Assembly (NCBI RefSeq): GCF_034059295.1
Contig: NZ_CP139141.1
Location: 1,161,001 to 1,225,000 of the forward strand
Length of the DNA: 64,000 nt
Direction: 5' to 3'
Source of the DNA: Pseudomonas sp. HR96
Lineage (GTDB): Bacteria; Pseudomonadota; Gammaproteobacteria; Pseudomonadales; Pseudomonadaceae
Part shown: piece by piece, positions 51,443-59,524 of the stretch
Layout of the letters: the number at the start of each line of letters is the position of its first letter
Position numbering within the stretch: position 1 is the stretch's first letter
The notes under the pieces: generated by a model
The model's input: the letters and a program-made list of their open reading frames with translations, nothing else
What the model was told of the DNA's origin: nothing
Database searches by the model: none
Position numbers and translations under genes: made by a program

Positions 51443-52942
51443 TCAGCCGCGGGCGAGGCGGCGCTTGCGCCAGATGCGCAGCAGCGGCAGCAGCAGCATG
51501 CCGGCGGTCAGGCACCACACCGCCGTGGTGATGGGGCTGGCGTAGAGGATGTCGAGGGCGCCATTGGAGATCGACAGCGCCCGGCGCAGGTTCTGCTCCA
51601 TCAGACCGCCGAGAATGAAGCCCAGCAGCACCGGCGACAGCGGGAAGTCCAGCTTGCGCAGGATGTAACCGAAGATGCCGATGCCGACCATGAGGAACAG
51701 GTCGAAAGTGGTGGCGTGAACCGCGTACACGCCGATCGCGGTGATGATCGCGATCACCGGCACCAGGGCCCAGTTGGGCACCGCGAGGATGCGCGTGAAC
51801 ACGCGGATCATCGGGATGTTGAGGATCACCAGCATGATGTTGGCGATGAACAGCGAGGCGATCAGGCCCCAGACGATGTCCGGTTGCTGTTCGAACAGCA
51901 GCGGGCCGGGGGTGATGTTGTACAGCGACAGCGCGCCGATCATTACCGCCGTGGTCCCGGAGCCCGGCACGCCGAGGGTCAGCATCGGCACCAGGGCGCC
52001 GCAGGCGGTGGCGCCGATGGCGGTTTCCGGGGCGGCGAGGCCGCGCTTGTCGCCCTCGCCGAACTCGCCGCTGGCGCCGGCCAGGCGCTTCTCGCTGGTA
52101 TAGGCCACCGCGCTGGCGAGGGTCGCGCCGGCCCCTGGCAGCACACCCATGATGAAGCCCAGCACGCCGCAGCGGATGTTCACCCAGAACACCGCCGCCG
52201 CTTCCTTGAAGTTGAACATCATGCGCCCAGTGGCCTTCACCGCGACCTGCCCGCGGTGGGTCTTCTCCAGCAACAGCAGGATCTCGCTGATGGAGAACAG
52301 CCCCAGCACCAGCACGACGAATTGAATGCCGTCGGTGAGGTGGATGTTGTCGCCGGTGAAGCGGTACACACCGCTGTTGGCGTCGATGCCGACCGTGGCC
52401 AGAAACAGCCCGATCAGCGCCGCGATAAAGGTCTTCAGGGGCTTGTCGCCGGCCATGCCACCCAGGCAGACGATGGCGAAGACCATCAGCACGAAATATT
52501 CCGCCGGGCCGAAGGCGATTGCCCATTTGGCCAGCATCGGCGCGAACAGCACCATGCCGCAGGTAGCGATCAGCGCGCCGATGAACGAGCTCCAGGCCGA
52601 CAACGACAGCGCCACCCCGGCCAGGCCCTTGCGCGCCATGGGGTAGCCGTCCAGGGTGGTCATGACCGTGGACGCCTCGCCGGGAATGTTCAGCAGGATC
52701 GAGCTGATGCGTCCGCCGTATTCGCAGCCCAGGTACACCGCCGCCAGCAGGATCAGTGCCGACTCGGGCGGCAGGCCGAGGGCAAAGGCGATCGGGATCA
52801 GCAGGGCCACGCCGTTGATCGGGCCCAGGCCCGGCAGCAGGCCGACCACGGTGCCGATCAGTGTGCCGCTCAAGGCGGTCACGAGGTTGTAGGGGGTCAG
52901 GGCGACGCCGAAGCCTTGCCCCAGGTATCCAAGGGTATCCAT
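51443..52942 (-). CDS. tctA: Tripartite tricarboxylate transporter large permease TctA
   Basis: TctA is the 499-residue large membrane subunit of a tripartite tricarboxylate transporter, with about 10-12 membrane spans. The signature LPGLGPINGVALLIPIAFAL and the second copy GVLPGAGATLASAVAY are present. It starts 3 bp after tctB ends, so translation is coupled. Substrates are probably citrate-like tricarboxylates, given tctDE nearby. Confidence 0.94.
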   Translation of the reverse strand: MDTLGYLGQGFGVALTPYNLVTALSGTLIGTVVGLLPGLGPINGVALLIPIAFALGLPPESALILLAAVYLGCEYGGRISSILLNIPGEASTVMTTLDGYPMARKGLAGVALSLSAWSSFIGALIATCGMVLFAPMLAKWAIAFGPAEYFVLMVFAIVCLGGMAGDKPLKTFIAALIGLFLATVGIDANSGVYRFTGDNIHLTDGIQFVVLVLGLFSISEILLLLEKTHRGQVAVKATGRMMFNFKEAAAVFWVNIRCGVLGFIMGVLPGAGATLASAVAYTSEKRLAGASGEFGEGDKRGLAAPETAIGATACGALVPMLTLGVPGSGTTAVMIGALSLYNITPGPLLFEQQPDIVWGLIASLFIANIMLVILNIPMIRVFTRILAVPNWALVPVIAIITAIGVYAVHATTFDLFLMVGIGIFGYILRKLDFPLSPVLLGFILGGLMEQNLRRALSISNGALDILYASPITTAVWCLTAGMLLLPLLRIWRKRRLARG

Positions 52943-52945
52943 GAT

Positions 52946-53404
52946 TCAGTTCTCCACAAAGTCGAGCAGGCCCAGGGGCAGCGGTACGTCCATGGCCTTG
53001 TCGAACAGCAGGTACAGGGCGACGCTCATCAGGCTGATGACCGCCGTGGCGGGCAGCCAGCGGCCGCCATACAGGCGCGCCATGGGGATGCCGGCCAGGA
53101 CGCTGGCCAGCACGAAGCCGAGGCTCTCGAACAGGCCGGCGAACAGCAGCAGAAGGCCGGTGCAGGCGGCGATCTTCTTCACCGTGGCGCAGTCCAGCGG
53201 TGGTTCTTCGGCACTGCGCACGATGACCCCGGGGCGCCAGGCCAGCCAGGCCAGCGCGGCGGCCAGCAGGGCAAGCATCAGCAGCGGGTAGGCACGCGGG
53301 CCCACCGGTTCATAGGAAAAAGGGGCCTGGTAGGGCCACGCCATCGCGGCCAGCAACCCGCAGGCGAGCAGCAACGTCAGCGCAAAGATGCGTTGAGCGG
53401 TCAT
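52946..53404 (-). CDS. tctB: Tripartite tricarboxylate transporter small permease TctB
   Basis: The 152-residue protein has four hydrophobic segments (first ALTLLLACGLLAAMAWPYQ; then YPLLMLALLAAALAWLAW), typical of the small TctB subunit. It lies between tctC and tctA. The 63-bp gap before it, towards tctC, contains a perfect stem-loop. Confidence 0.9.
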   Translation of the reverse strand: MTAQRIFALTLLLACGLLAAMAWPYQAPFSYEPVGPRAYPLLMLALLAAALAWLAWRPGVIVRSAEEPPLDCATVKKIAACTGLLLLFAGLFESLGFVLASVLAGIPMARLYGGRWLPATAVISLMSVALYLLFDKAMDVPLPLGLLDFVEN

Positions 53405-53431
53405 GGGCAGATCTCCGTGTCAGTCGGCACA

Positions 53432-53452
53432 CCTGCCCCCGGGCGGGGCAGG
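53432..53452 (-). other. Stem-loop between tctC and tctB
   Basis: CCTGCCCC (53432-53439) and GGGGCAGG (53445-53452) form a perfect 8-bp GC stem with a 5-base loop. It lies 15 bp past the tctC stop. Such hairpins between a binding-protein gene and its permease genes often stabilise the upstream mRNA or cut read-through, giving more binding protein. Confidence 0.55.
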
Positions 53453-53467
53453 CGTCGGCGCGTGCGC

Positions 53468-54445
53468 CTATGGGATGAGGCCGAATTCCCTGGCCAGCAG
53501 CTTGTAGTCGGCGACCTGCTGCTTGACGTAGGTGTCCAGCTGCGGGCCGGTCATGGCGAAGGGGAACAGTTCGCGTTGTTCGCGCAGGGTCTTGAAGTCG
53601 TCCGAGGCGAGCATCTTGTCGAAGGCGGTCTTCCACCAGGCGTACTCGGCGTCGGTCACCTTGGGGCCAACGTAGAAGCCACGCACCACCGGCCACACGA
53701 TGTCGTAGCCCTGCTCGCGGGCAGTGGGGATCTGCGCCATGCCGGGTTTGTCCAGGCGCTGCTCGGAGAACACCGCCAGCAGGCGCATGCCGCCGCTTTC
53801 CAGGTGCGGCATGGAGTCGGAGATGTCGGTGCTGCCGACCTGGATGTGGCCCCCGAGCAGCGCGGTGACGATCTCGCCACCGCCTTCCAGGGCCACGTAG
53901 CGCAGCTCGCGGGGCGGGATGCCAGCGGCCTTGGCGATCAGGGCCGTCTGCATCCAATCCTGGCTGCCGACCGTACCGCCGGAGCCGATCACCACTTTGC
54001 TGGGGTCCTGGCGCAGGGCCTGGACCAGGTCGTCGAGGGTCTGGTAGGGCGAGTCGCTCTTCACCGCAATGGCGCCGTAACTGGTGCCGACAGCGGCCAA
54101 CCAGCGCACCGCGCCTTCATCGAAGCGGCCGAACTTGCCTTGGGCCAGGTTGAGCAGCGAGCCGCTTGACCAGGCCACCAGGGTCCCGGCATCGGCGGGG
54201 CGCTGGGCGACCACGGCGTTGTAGGCCACGGCGCCAACCCCGCCGGGCATGTAGGTGACGCGCATCGGCTTGCTCAGCAGCTTCTCGTTGACCAGCGCAC
54301 TCTGGGCCAGCTTGCAGGTCAGGTCGAAGCCGCCACCGGGTGCAGCCGGGGCGATGCATTCAGGGCGTTTGGGTTCGCTGGCAAGGGCCGGGGCGGCCAG
54401 CAGCAAAGCAGCGGTGGCCAGGTAAAGCGGGCGCAGGGATAGCAT
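53468..54445 (-). CDS. tctC: Tripartite tricarboxylate transporter substrate-binding protein TctC
   Basis: TctC is the periplasmic binding protein (325 residues) of the TTT family. It has a signal peptide (SLRPLYLATAALLLAAPALA) and the family motif CIAPAAPGGGFDLTCKLAQ. The GSGGTVGSQDWMQ and GWD-like GYDIVWPVVRGFY segments follow. It is the first gene of tctCBA and diverges from tctD. An A-rich motif overlaps its leader near the SD. Confidence 0.94.
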   Translation of the reverse strand: MLSLRPLYLATAALLLAAPALASEPKRPECIAPAAPGGGFDLTCKLAQSALVNEKLLSKPMRVTYMPGGVGAVAYNAVVAQRPADAGTLVAWSSGSLLNLAQGKFGRFDEGAVRWLAAVGTSYGAIAVKSDSPYQTLDDLVQALRQDPSKVVIGSGGTVGSQDWMQTALIAKAAGIPPRELRYVALEGGGEIVTALLGGHIQVGSTDISDSMPHLESGGMRLLAVFSEQRLDKPGMAQIPTAREQGYDIVWPVVRGFYVGPKVTDAEYAWWKTAFDKMLASDDFKTLREQRELFPFAMTGPQLDTYVKQQVADYKLLAREFGLIP

Positions 54446-54465
54446 CTGGGTAGGTCTCCTGGTGT

Positions 54466-54476
54466 TTCTTGTTATT
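54466..54476 (-). promoter_or_regulatory. A-rich Hfq/Crc-type motif in the tctC leader
   Basis: On the minus strand AATAACAAGAA (54476-54466) is a run of AAN repeats. It lies 5 bases before the AGGAG ribosome site (54460-54456) of tctC. AANAANAA near the SD is the known target of Hfq with Crc in Pseudomonas carbon catabolite repression. This would repress citrate uptake when preferred carbon is present; inferred from motif. Confidence 0.6.
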
Positions 54477-54640
54477 TTCTTCTGTCGAAAAACGCCCTCG
54501 GGGGCGTTGTTTCATAGGGTGACAATTGCCAGCCTGCGGGCATGTTAGGGCATCAACCTTTCAGCAAACTTTCACGTTAGACTCCAGCCGCATCGGCCCT
54601 TGCAGCAGCAACCGGCGTTCAGAAACAAGAGGAAAAGAGC

Positions 54641-55336
54641 ATGCGCGTACTGCTCGTCGAAGACCATCCGCCCCTGGCTGAAAGTATCGCCCAGGCGCTC
54701 AAGAGCGCCGGGTTGAGCGTCGATGTGCTGACCGATGGCGTGGCCGCCGACCTGGCCCTGGCCAGCGAGGACTACGCCATGCTGGTGCTGGATGTCGGCC
54801 TGCCACGCCTTGACGGTTTCGAGGTGCTGGCGCGTCTGCGCGACCGTGGCAAGACTCTGCCGGTGCTGATGCTGACCGCGCGCAGCGAGGTCAAGGACCG
54901 CGTCCACGGCCTCAACCTGGGCGCTGACGACTACCTGGCCAAGCCGTTCGAGTTGACTGAGCTGGAGGCGCGGGTCAAGGCCCTGCTGCGCCGCAGCCTG
55001 CTTGGTGGCGAGCGGCAGCAGCGCTGCGGCGTGCTGGTCTACGACCTGGACACACGACGTTTCAGCCTGGCCGATGCGCCGCTGACGCTGACTTCCCGCG
55101 AGCAGGCCGTGCTCGAGGCGTTGATCGCCCGGCCCGGGCGGGTGATGAGCAAGGATCAACTGGCCGGCCAGGTGTTCGGCCTCGACGAGGAGGCCAGCTG
55201 CGACGCCATCGAAATCTACGTGCACCGCCTGCGCAAGAAGCTCGACGGGCATGCCGTGGCGATCGTCACCTTCCGCGGCCTTGGCTACCTGCTGGAGGCG
55301 ACCGCGCCCGTCGTGGCGTGCCAACGCGATGCCTAA
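54641..55336 (+). CDS. tctD: Response regulator TctD (OmpR family)
   Basis: The 231-residue regulator has an N-terminal receiver domain with phospho-acceptor Asp51 (LDVGLPRLDG) and Lys in LAKPF. A C-terminal winged helix (about 130-222, ending TFRGLGYLLE) follows. It is divergent from tctCBA, which it probably activates in response to tricarboxylates. AGAGGAAAAG precedes the ATG. The 3' end overlaps tctE by 8 bp. Confidence 0.92.
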   Translation: MRVLLVEDHPPLAESIAQALKSAGLSVDVLTDGVAADLALASEDYAMLVLDVGLPRLDGFEVLARLRDRGKTLPVLMLTARSEVKDRVHGLNLGADDYLAKPFELTELEARVKALLRRSLLGGERQQRCGVLVYDLDTRRFSLADAPLTLTSREQAVLEALIARPGRVMSKDQLAGQVFGLDEEASCDAIEIYVHRLRKKLDGHAVAIVTFRGLGYLLEATAPVVACQRDA

Positions 55337-56720
55337 TGCCGAAAGCCTGCGCTGGCGGCTGCTGCGCAACCTCGCCGCATTGCTCGTGGTGCTGATGCTG
55401 GCCAGCGGCCTGAGTGCCTACTGGAATGGCCGCGAGGCGGCCGACAATGCCTATGACCGCACGCTGCTGGCCTCGGCCCGGACCATCGCCGTGGGCATCT
55501 CGCCGACCGACGGCAGCCTCAGCGTCGACGTGCCCTGGCTGGCGTTGGACCCCTTCGCCTATGACAGCGCGGGGCGTATCTATTACCAGGTCAATGACAT
55601 TCATCAGCAACCGATCTCCGGCTACGAAGACCTGCCGCCCCCGCCCGCCGACACGCCGCGCACCGACGCCTATCCGGCCCTGGCGCGGTTCTACAGTGCT
55701 CGTTATCGGGGCCAGGACGTGCGCGTGGTGAGCTTGCTCAAGCCGCTCAACGAGCCGCACATGATCGGCATGGCCGAGGTGCGCGTGGCAGAGACCGATC
55801 AGGCCCGCGAGGCCATGGCCCGCAGCCTGATGGCCGATACCCTGCTGCGCCTGGGCATGCTCGGGCTGGGCGCGCTGGGGTTGGTCTGGTACACCATCAG
55901 CGGCGCGCTCAGCCCGTTGGAACGCCTGCGCACGGCAGTCGCGGCCCGTGAGCCGGACGACCTGCGGCCACTGCCGCTGATCGAGGTGCAGCAGGAGTTG
56001 CAACCGTTGGTGCAGGCCTTGAACAGCTTCACCGAGCGCCTGCGCCGGCAGTTCGAGCGCCAGGGCCAGTTCATCGCCGACGCCGCCCATGAGCTGCGCA
56101 CCCCGCTGGCGGCGCTCAAGGCGCGGGTCGAACTGGGCCTGCGTTCACCGCACGCAGACGCTTGGCAGGCGACCTTGCAGGCGGTGGCCCTGGACACCGA
56201 CCGCCTGACTCACCTGGCCAACCAGTTGCTCTCGCTGGCACGGGTGGAAAACGGCGCGCGTGCCATCGCCGAGGGTGGTGCGCAGCGCCTGGATCTGGCG
56301 CAGCTGGCCCGCGAACTGGGCCTGGCCATGGCGCCGCTAGCGCATCGACGCGGTATCGCCCTGGCCCTGGAGGCCGAGCAGCCGATCTGGCTGCGCGGAG
56401 AACCGACACTGCTGTACGAGCTGTTGAGCAATCTGGTCGACAATGCCCTGGCCCACACCCCGTCGGGCGGCAACGTGGTATTGCGGGTGCGCCAGCCGGC
56501 CGTGCTGGAGGTCGAGGACGACGGCGCTGGCATTCCTCTTGCCGAGCGCGAGCGGGTCTTCGAGCGCTTCTATCGAGGCAGTACCCAAGGCACCGGCCTT
56601 GGCTTGGCAATCGTCGGCGAAATCTGCCGCGCGCATCTGGCCCAGGTCAGCCTGCATGACGGCGCGGCGGGCGGGCTGCGGGTGCGGGTGGAGTTCAGGG
56701 CTGATGTGGATTTGCCTTGA
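55329..56720 (+). CDS. tctE: Sensor histidine kinase TctE
   Basis: The 463-residue sensor has two membrane segments (about 15-32 and about 178-196) around a periplasmic tricarboxylate-sensing region. A HAMP-like linker follows. The H-box phospho-histidine is His254 in DAAHELRTPLAALK. The ATP-binding N, G1 and G2 boxes are LVDNALAHTP, DDGAGIP and GTGLGLAIV. The ATG at 55329 overlaps the tctD end. Partner of TctD. Confidence 0.92.
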   Translation: MPNAESLRWRLLRNLAALLVVLMLASGLSAYWNGREAADNAYDRTLLASARTIAVGISPTDGSLSVDVPWLALDPFAYDSAGRIYYQVNDIHQQPISGYEDLPPPPADTPRTDAYPALARFYSARYRGQDVRVVSLLKPLNEPHMIGMAEVRVAETDQAREAMARSLMADTLLRLGMLGLGALGLVWYTISGALSPLERLRTAVAAREPDDLRPLPLIEVQQELQPLVQALNSFTERLRRQFERQGQFIADAAHELRTPLAALKARVELGLRSPHADAWQATLQAVALDTDRLTHLANQLLSLARVENGARAIAEGGAQRLDLAQLARELGLAMAPLAHRRGIALALEAEQPIWLRGEPTLLYELLSNLVDNALAHTPSGGNVVLRVRQPAVLEVEDDGAGIPLAERERVFERFYRGSTQGTGLGLAIVGEICRAHLAQVSLHDGAAGGLRVRVEFRADVDLP

Positions 56721-56756
56721 TCGCCGCCTGTTCAGTCGGTTGCGCGGTGTCAATGC

Positions 56757-56780
56757 TCGCCAGCTTCGCCGGCTCCTGCG
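56757..56780. repeat. Single REP unit
   Basis: TCGCCAGCTTCGCCGGCTCC and the next bases match the REP unit seen at 16067-16314. It lies between the convergent tctE and HDOD genes, a usual position for REPs. Confidence 0.75.
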
Positions 56781-56796
56781 CTGCACACGCCCCTGG

Positions 56797-57609
56797 TCAA
56801 CAAAACATGTCACGAGCCGCCTGCAGCTGCTCGTCGGTGATCGGCGCTCCGAGGTTCAGCCGCAGCTGCCGATACGCCGGCAGGTCGGCGAGCGCCGCGT
56901 AGGGGTGCCGGCCGCGCTGGTTGAGCAGGGTCGCTACCTGCACCACGTCGCCATAATCGGCGCGCGGTGACTCGCGCTCCAGGTCCAGGTACTGCCCGGG
57001 CACCCTGGCCAGCGCCGCCGGGAATTCCCACTTGCTGAGGATCTTGGCGCCGATCACCGGGTGGATGGAATCGATGACGTGGTTCAGGCACACCGGGTCG
57101 GAGAGCAGTTCGTTGTTGTCCTGTGCATAGGTGAGGATGGGCAGCACGCCAATCTGGTGAATCAACCCGGCCAGGGCGCCCTGGTCCGGCTGCAGGCCGT
57201 CGAACCGTCGACAGATGGCATAGCTGATGCCAGCGACTTCCTGGCTCTGCTGCCAGACCTCGCGCAGCTTGCGCTCGACCACACTGGAGCGGGCGTGGAA
57301 AATCTGTTCGATGACCAGACCGATGGCCAGGTTGCAGCTGTAGTTGACCCCCAGCCGGGTAATGGCGGTGTGCAGATCGGTGACTTCCACGGCGGCGCGC
57401 AGCAGCGGGCTGTTGACCACCTGGATCAACCGCGCTGCCAGCGCTGCATCGCGGCCGATGACCCGGCTCAGGTGGCTGACACTGATTTCGCTGTCTTCGG
57501 CCGCTTCGCGAATGGCCAGAGCCACTTCCGGGAGCGTCGGCAACACCAGGTCGTCCCTGTCAATGGCAGTCAGCAGATCCTTCTGCACCACATCGGCGAG
57601 CTCGCTCAT
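56797..57609 (-). CDS. HDOD domain protein
   Basis: The 270-residue protein is mostly an HDOD domain (LPTLPEVALAIREAAEDSEIS; HLSRVIGRDAALAARLIQVVNS). This is an HD-like fold lacking the metal-binding HD pair, used in signalling. No other domain is attached. It could affect c-di-GMP or stress signalling, but there is no direct evidence. It lies 48 bp downstream of ygfZ on the same strand. Confidence 0.88.
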   Translation of the reverse strand: MSELADVVQKDLLTAIDRDDLVLPTLPEVALAIREAAEDSEISVSHLSRVIGRDAALAARLIQVVNSPLLRAAVEVTDLHTAITRLGVNYSCNLAIGLVIEQIFHARSSVVERKLREVWQQSQEVAGISYAICRRFDGLQPDQGALAGLIHQIGVLPILTYAQDNNELLSDPVCLNHVIDSIHPVIGAKILSKWEFPAALARVPGQYLDLERESPRADYGDVVQVATLLNQRGRHPYAALADLPAYRQLRLNLGAPITDEQLQAARDMFC

Positions 57610-57657
57610 CGGCTATCTCTAGTGAAGGTCAGCACGGCAGGCCGCGACCGGCGCCGG

Positions 57658-58599
57658 TCAGCGCTGGATCTCGCGGTCACGGTCCAGCGTATAGGGCAGG
57701 TCGAGCAGGGTCAGGCGGGCGCCCTCGACGCTACCCAGATGCAGATGGCCATGTTCGGCGGCGTCGGCGCGCAGCACTGCCAAGAGCTCGATGCCTTCGC
57801 TGCCCCGCGCGGCCAGTACCACGTCGCCCACGGCGCTGGCGTGGATCGGCGAGAACAGGCTGGTGCCCGGCTCCGGTACCACGTCGCCTTCGAGCCGCAG
57901 GCGGTACAGATGCTGCTTGAGCTTGCCCAGATACTGCATGCGCGCAACGATTTCCTGGCCGGTGTAGCAGCCCTTTTTGAAACTGACGCCGTCGACGGCC
58001 TGCAGATTGAGCATCTGCGGGATGAACGCCTCGCGGGTCTGCGCCATGACCTGGCCGATGCCGGCACGCACCTGGCCCAGCAGCCAGTCGTTCAGGCCGG
58101 CCTCGCGGGCGTGTTGCGCAACCACGGCGCGCGCGCGCTCGGCGTCGGCAGCCGGGACCCAGAGTTCGGCCCGGCCCGGCGACACGCGAATGGCGATCAG
58201 GCCGTCGGCGCGTACCACCGCACCGGTTTCGGCGGACAGTTCCAGGCCCAGCGCGCGCAGGGCGGCGTCGCCGTGCTCCAGGCCCAGGCGCAGCCAGGCA
58301 GCGCTCTCGTCGGTCAATTTGGACTTGGAAAACACTGCGTATTTTTTCAGGTCGGCCAACTGCGGCTCGATCAGGTCGCTGGCCATGGCCAGCAGGCAAC
58401 CATCTCCTTCGAGCAGGATGCGAAAGCTCGACTGCATGCGCCCCTTCTGGGTGCAGCGTGCGCCAAGGCTGGCGAAATGATCGTTGAGGTAGTTGATGTT
58501 GCAGGTCAGCTGACCTTGCAGGAACTTGCCGGCATCGGAGCCGCGGACGGCCAGGACGCCTTCGTGGGACAGTGCGCAGAAAAAAGCGGAATCGGCCAT
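57658..58599 (-). CDS. ygfZ: Folate-binding tRNA-modifying/Fe-S protein YgfZ
   Basis: YgfZ is a folate-dependent protein that maintains some Fe-S enzymes such as MiaB. The 313-residue protein has the family motif FKKGCYTGQEIVARMQYLG with the conserved cysteine. An N-terminal aminomethyltransferase-like fold (GKFLQGQLTCNI) is present. It diverges from sdhE. Confidence 0.92.
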   Translation of the reverse strand: MADSAFFCALSHEGVLAVRGSDAGKFLQGQLTCNINYLNDHFASLGARCTQKGRMQSSFRILLEGDGCLLAMASDLIEPQLADLKKYAVFSKSKLTDESAAWLRLGLEHGDAALRALGLELSAETGAVVRADGLIAIRVSPGRAELWVPAADAERARAVVAQHAREAGLNDWLLGQVRAGIGQVMAQTREAFIPQMLNLQAVDGVSFKKGCYTGQEIVARMQYLGKLKQHLYRLRLEGDVVPEPGTSLFSPIHASAVGDVVLAARGSEGIELLAVLRADAAEHGHLHLGSVEGARLTLLDLPYTLDRDREIQR

Positions 58600-58710
58600 G
58601 AGTCATCGCAGGGAGAATAGACTGGGCACCATGATAGAGCGCGCGGGGCAAAATAGGTAGGCGCCCGGGCAGTTGATTGCCGCCAGCGACGGTTACGTTT
58701 GCGCGCAGAT

Positions 58711-58745
58711 TGGCACGCTCGTGCCAGGGCACCTTCCTGTATACT
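58711..58745 (+). promoter_or_regulatory. Dyad and candidate -10 upstream of sdhE
   Basis: TGGCACG-CT-CGTGCCA (58711-58726) is a perfect 7-bp-arm dyad. TATACT (58740-58745) lies 14 bp downstream and 27 bp before sdhE; no good -35 is seen at normal spacing. The dyad could be an operator placed where a -35 would be. Confidence 0.4.
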
Positions 58746-58771
58746 TCGCGGCCTGTTTCGAGGAGAGCTGC

Positions 58772-59032
58772 ATGGCCATGGTTGAAGACGTTGAACTGAA
58801 TCGCCTGTACTGGCATAGCCGGCGCGGCATGCTGGAGCTGGACGTGCTGCTGGTGCCGTTCGTGCGCGAGGTGTACCCGCATCTGAACGACGTCGACCGC
58901 GACGTCTACCGGCGCCTGCTCGAATGCGAAGACCAGGACATGTTCGGCTGGTTCATGGAGCGCGCCGAGTCCGAAGACGCCGAACTGCAGCGCATGGTTC
59001 GCATGATCCTCGACCGTGTCCAACCCAAGTGA
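58772..59032 (+). CDS. sdhE: Succinate dehydrogenase flavinylation factor SdhE (YgfY)
   Basis: SdhE promotes covalent FAD attachment to SdhA. The 86-residue protein has the defining RGMLELD motif and the YWHSRRG start. AGGAG lies 6 bases before the ATG at 58772; a second ATG two codons later is possible. It overlaps ygfX by 17 bp, as in the sdhE-ygfX (cptB-cptA) pair. Confidence 0.92.
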   Translation: MAMVEDVELNRLYWHSRRGMLELDVLLVPFVREVYPHLNDVDRDVYRRLLECEDQDMFGWFMERAESEDAELQRMVRMILDRVQPK

Positions 59033-59471
59033 AGAACGCTTCGAATATCACTGGCAGCCCTCGCGCCGCCTGCTGATCGCCTACGCGGCGGGGCAGGGCG
59101 CGGCGCTGCTGGCGTTGATCCTGCTGGATATCGGCAGCCTGGTGCGCGGGTTGGCGATAATCGCCTGCTGCGCCCACGCAGCCTGGGTGCTGCCGCACCG
59201 CATCAGCCTGAGTCATCCCGCCGCCTGGCGCGGCTTGCGCCGCGATGCGCGAGGCTGGCATCTGTATTCCCCGGCTGACGGTTGGCAGGCCGTGCAACTG
59301 CAGCCCGACTCGATCGCCCAACCCGGCTTCATCCTTTTGCGCCTGCGCCGCCCCGGCCAGTGGTTCAGCCGCAGCCAGTGCCTGCTGGGCGACTCGCTGG
59401 CTGCCGATCAGCACCGCCGTTTGCGCGTATTGCTGCGCTTGAGCCGTGCGAGGTGGGCAGCGGCACGCTAG
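59016..59471 (+). CDS. ygfX: YgfX (CptA)-like membrane protein
   Basis: The 151-residue protein has two adjacent N-terminal membrane segments (about 18-40 and 40-60) and a cytoplasmic end. Position and architecture match YgfX/CptA. In E. coli the pair has been described as a toxin-antitoxin system acting on cytoskeleton proteins, though SdhE's main role is flavinylation. GTG start inside sdhE. Sequence similarity is weak, so I rely on context. Confidence 0.75.
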   Translation: MSNPSEERFEYHWQPSRRLLIAYAAGQGAALLALILLDIGSLVRGLAIIACCAHAAWVLPHRISLSHPAAWRGLRRDARGWHLYSPADGWQAVQLQPDSIAQPGFILLRLRRPGQWFSRSQCLLGDSLAADQHRRLRVLLRLSRARWAAAR

Positions 59472-59524
59472 TGCCCGGCATCTCCAGGGCTCAGTCCACA
59501 GCCAGTGCCCCTTGTAAGTCCTCC

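Noticed and set aside
51716..54169. An 817-codon open frame antisense to tctABC.
   Set aside because: Gln/His/Ala-rich shadow frame spanning three well-supported genes and their gaps.
58710..58726. TTGGCACGCTCGTGC before sdhE as a sigma-54 promoter.
   Set aside because: Spacing between GG and GC is 9, one short, and the stretch is better explained as a perfect dyad.
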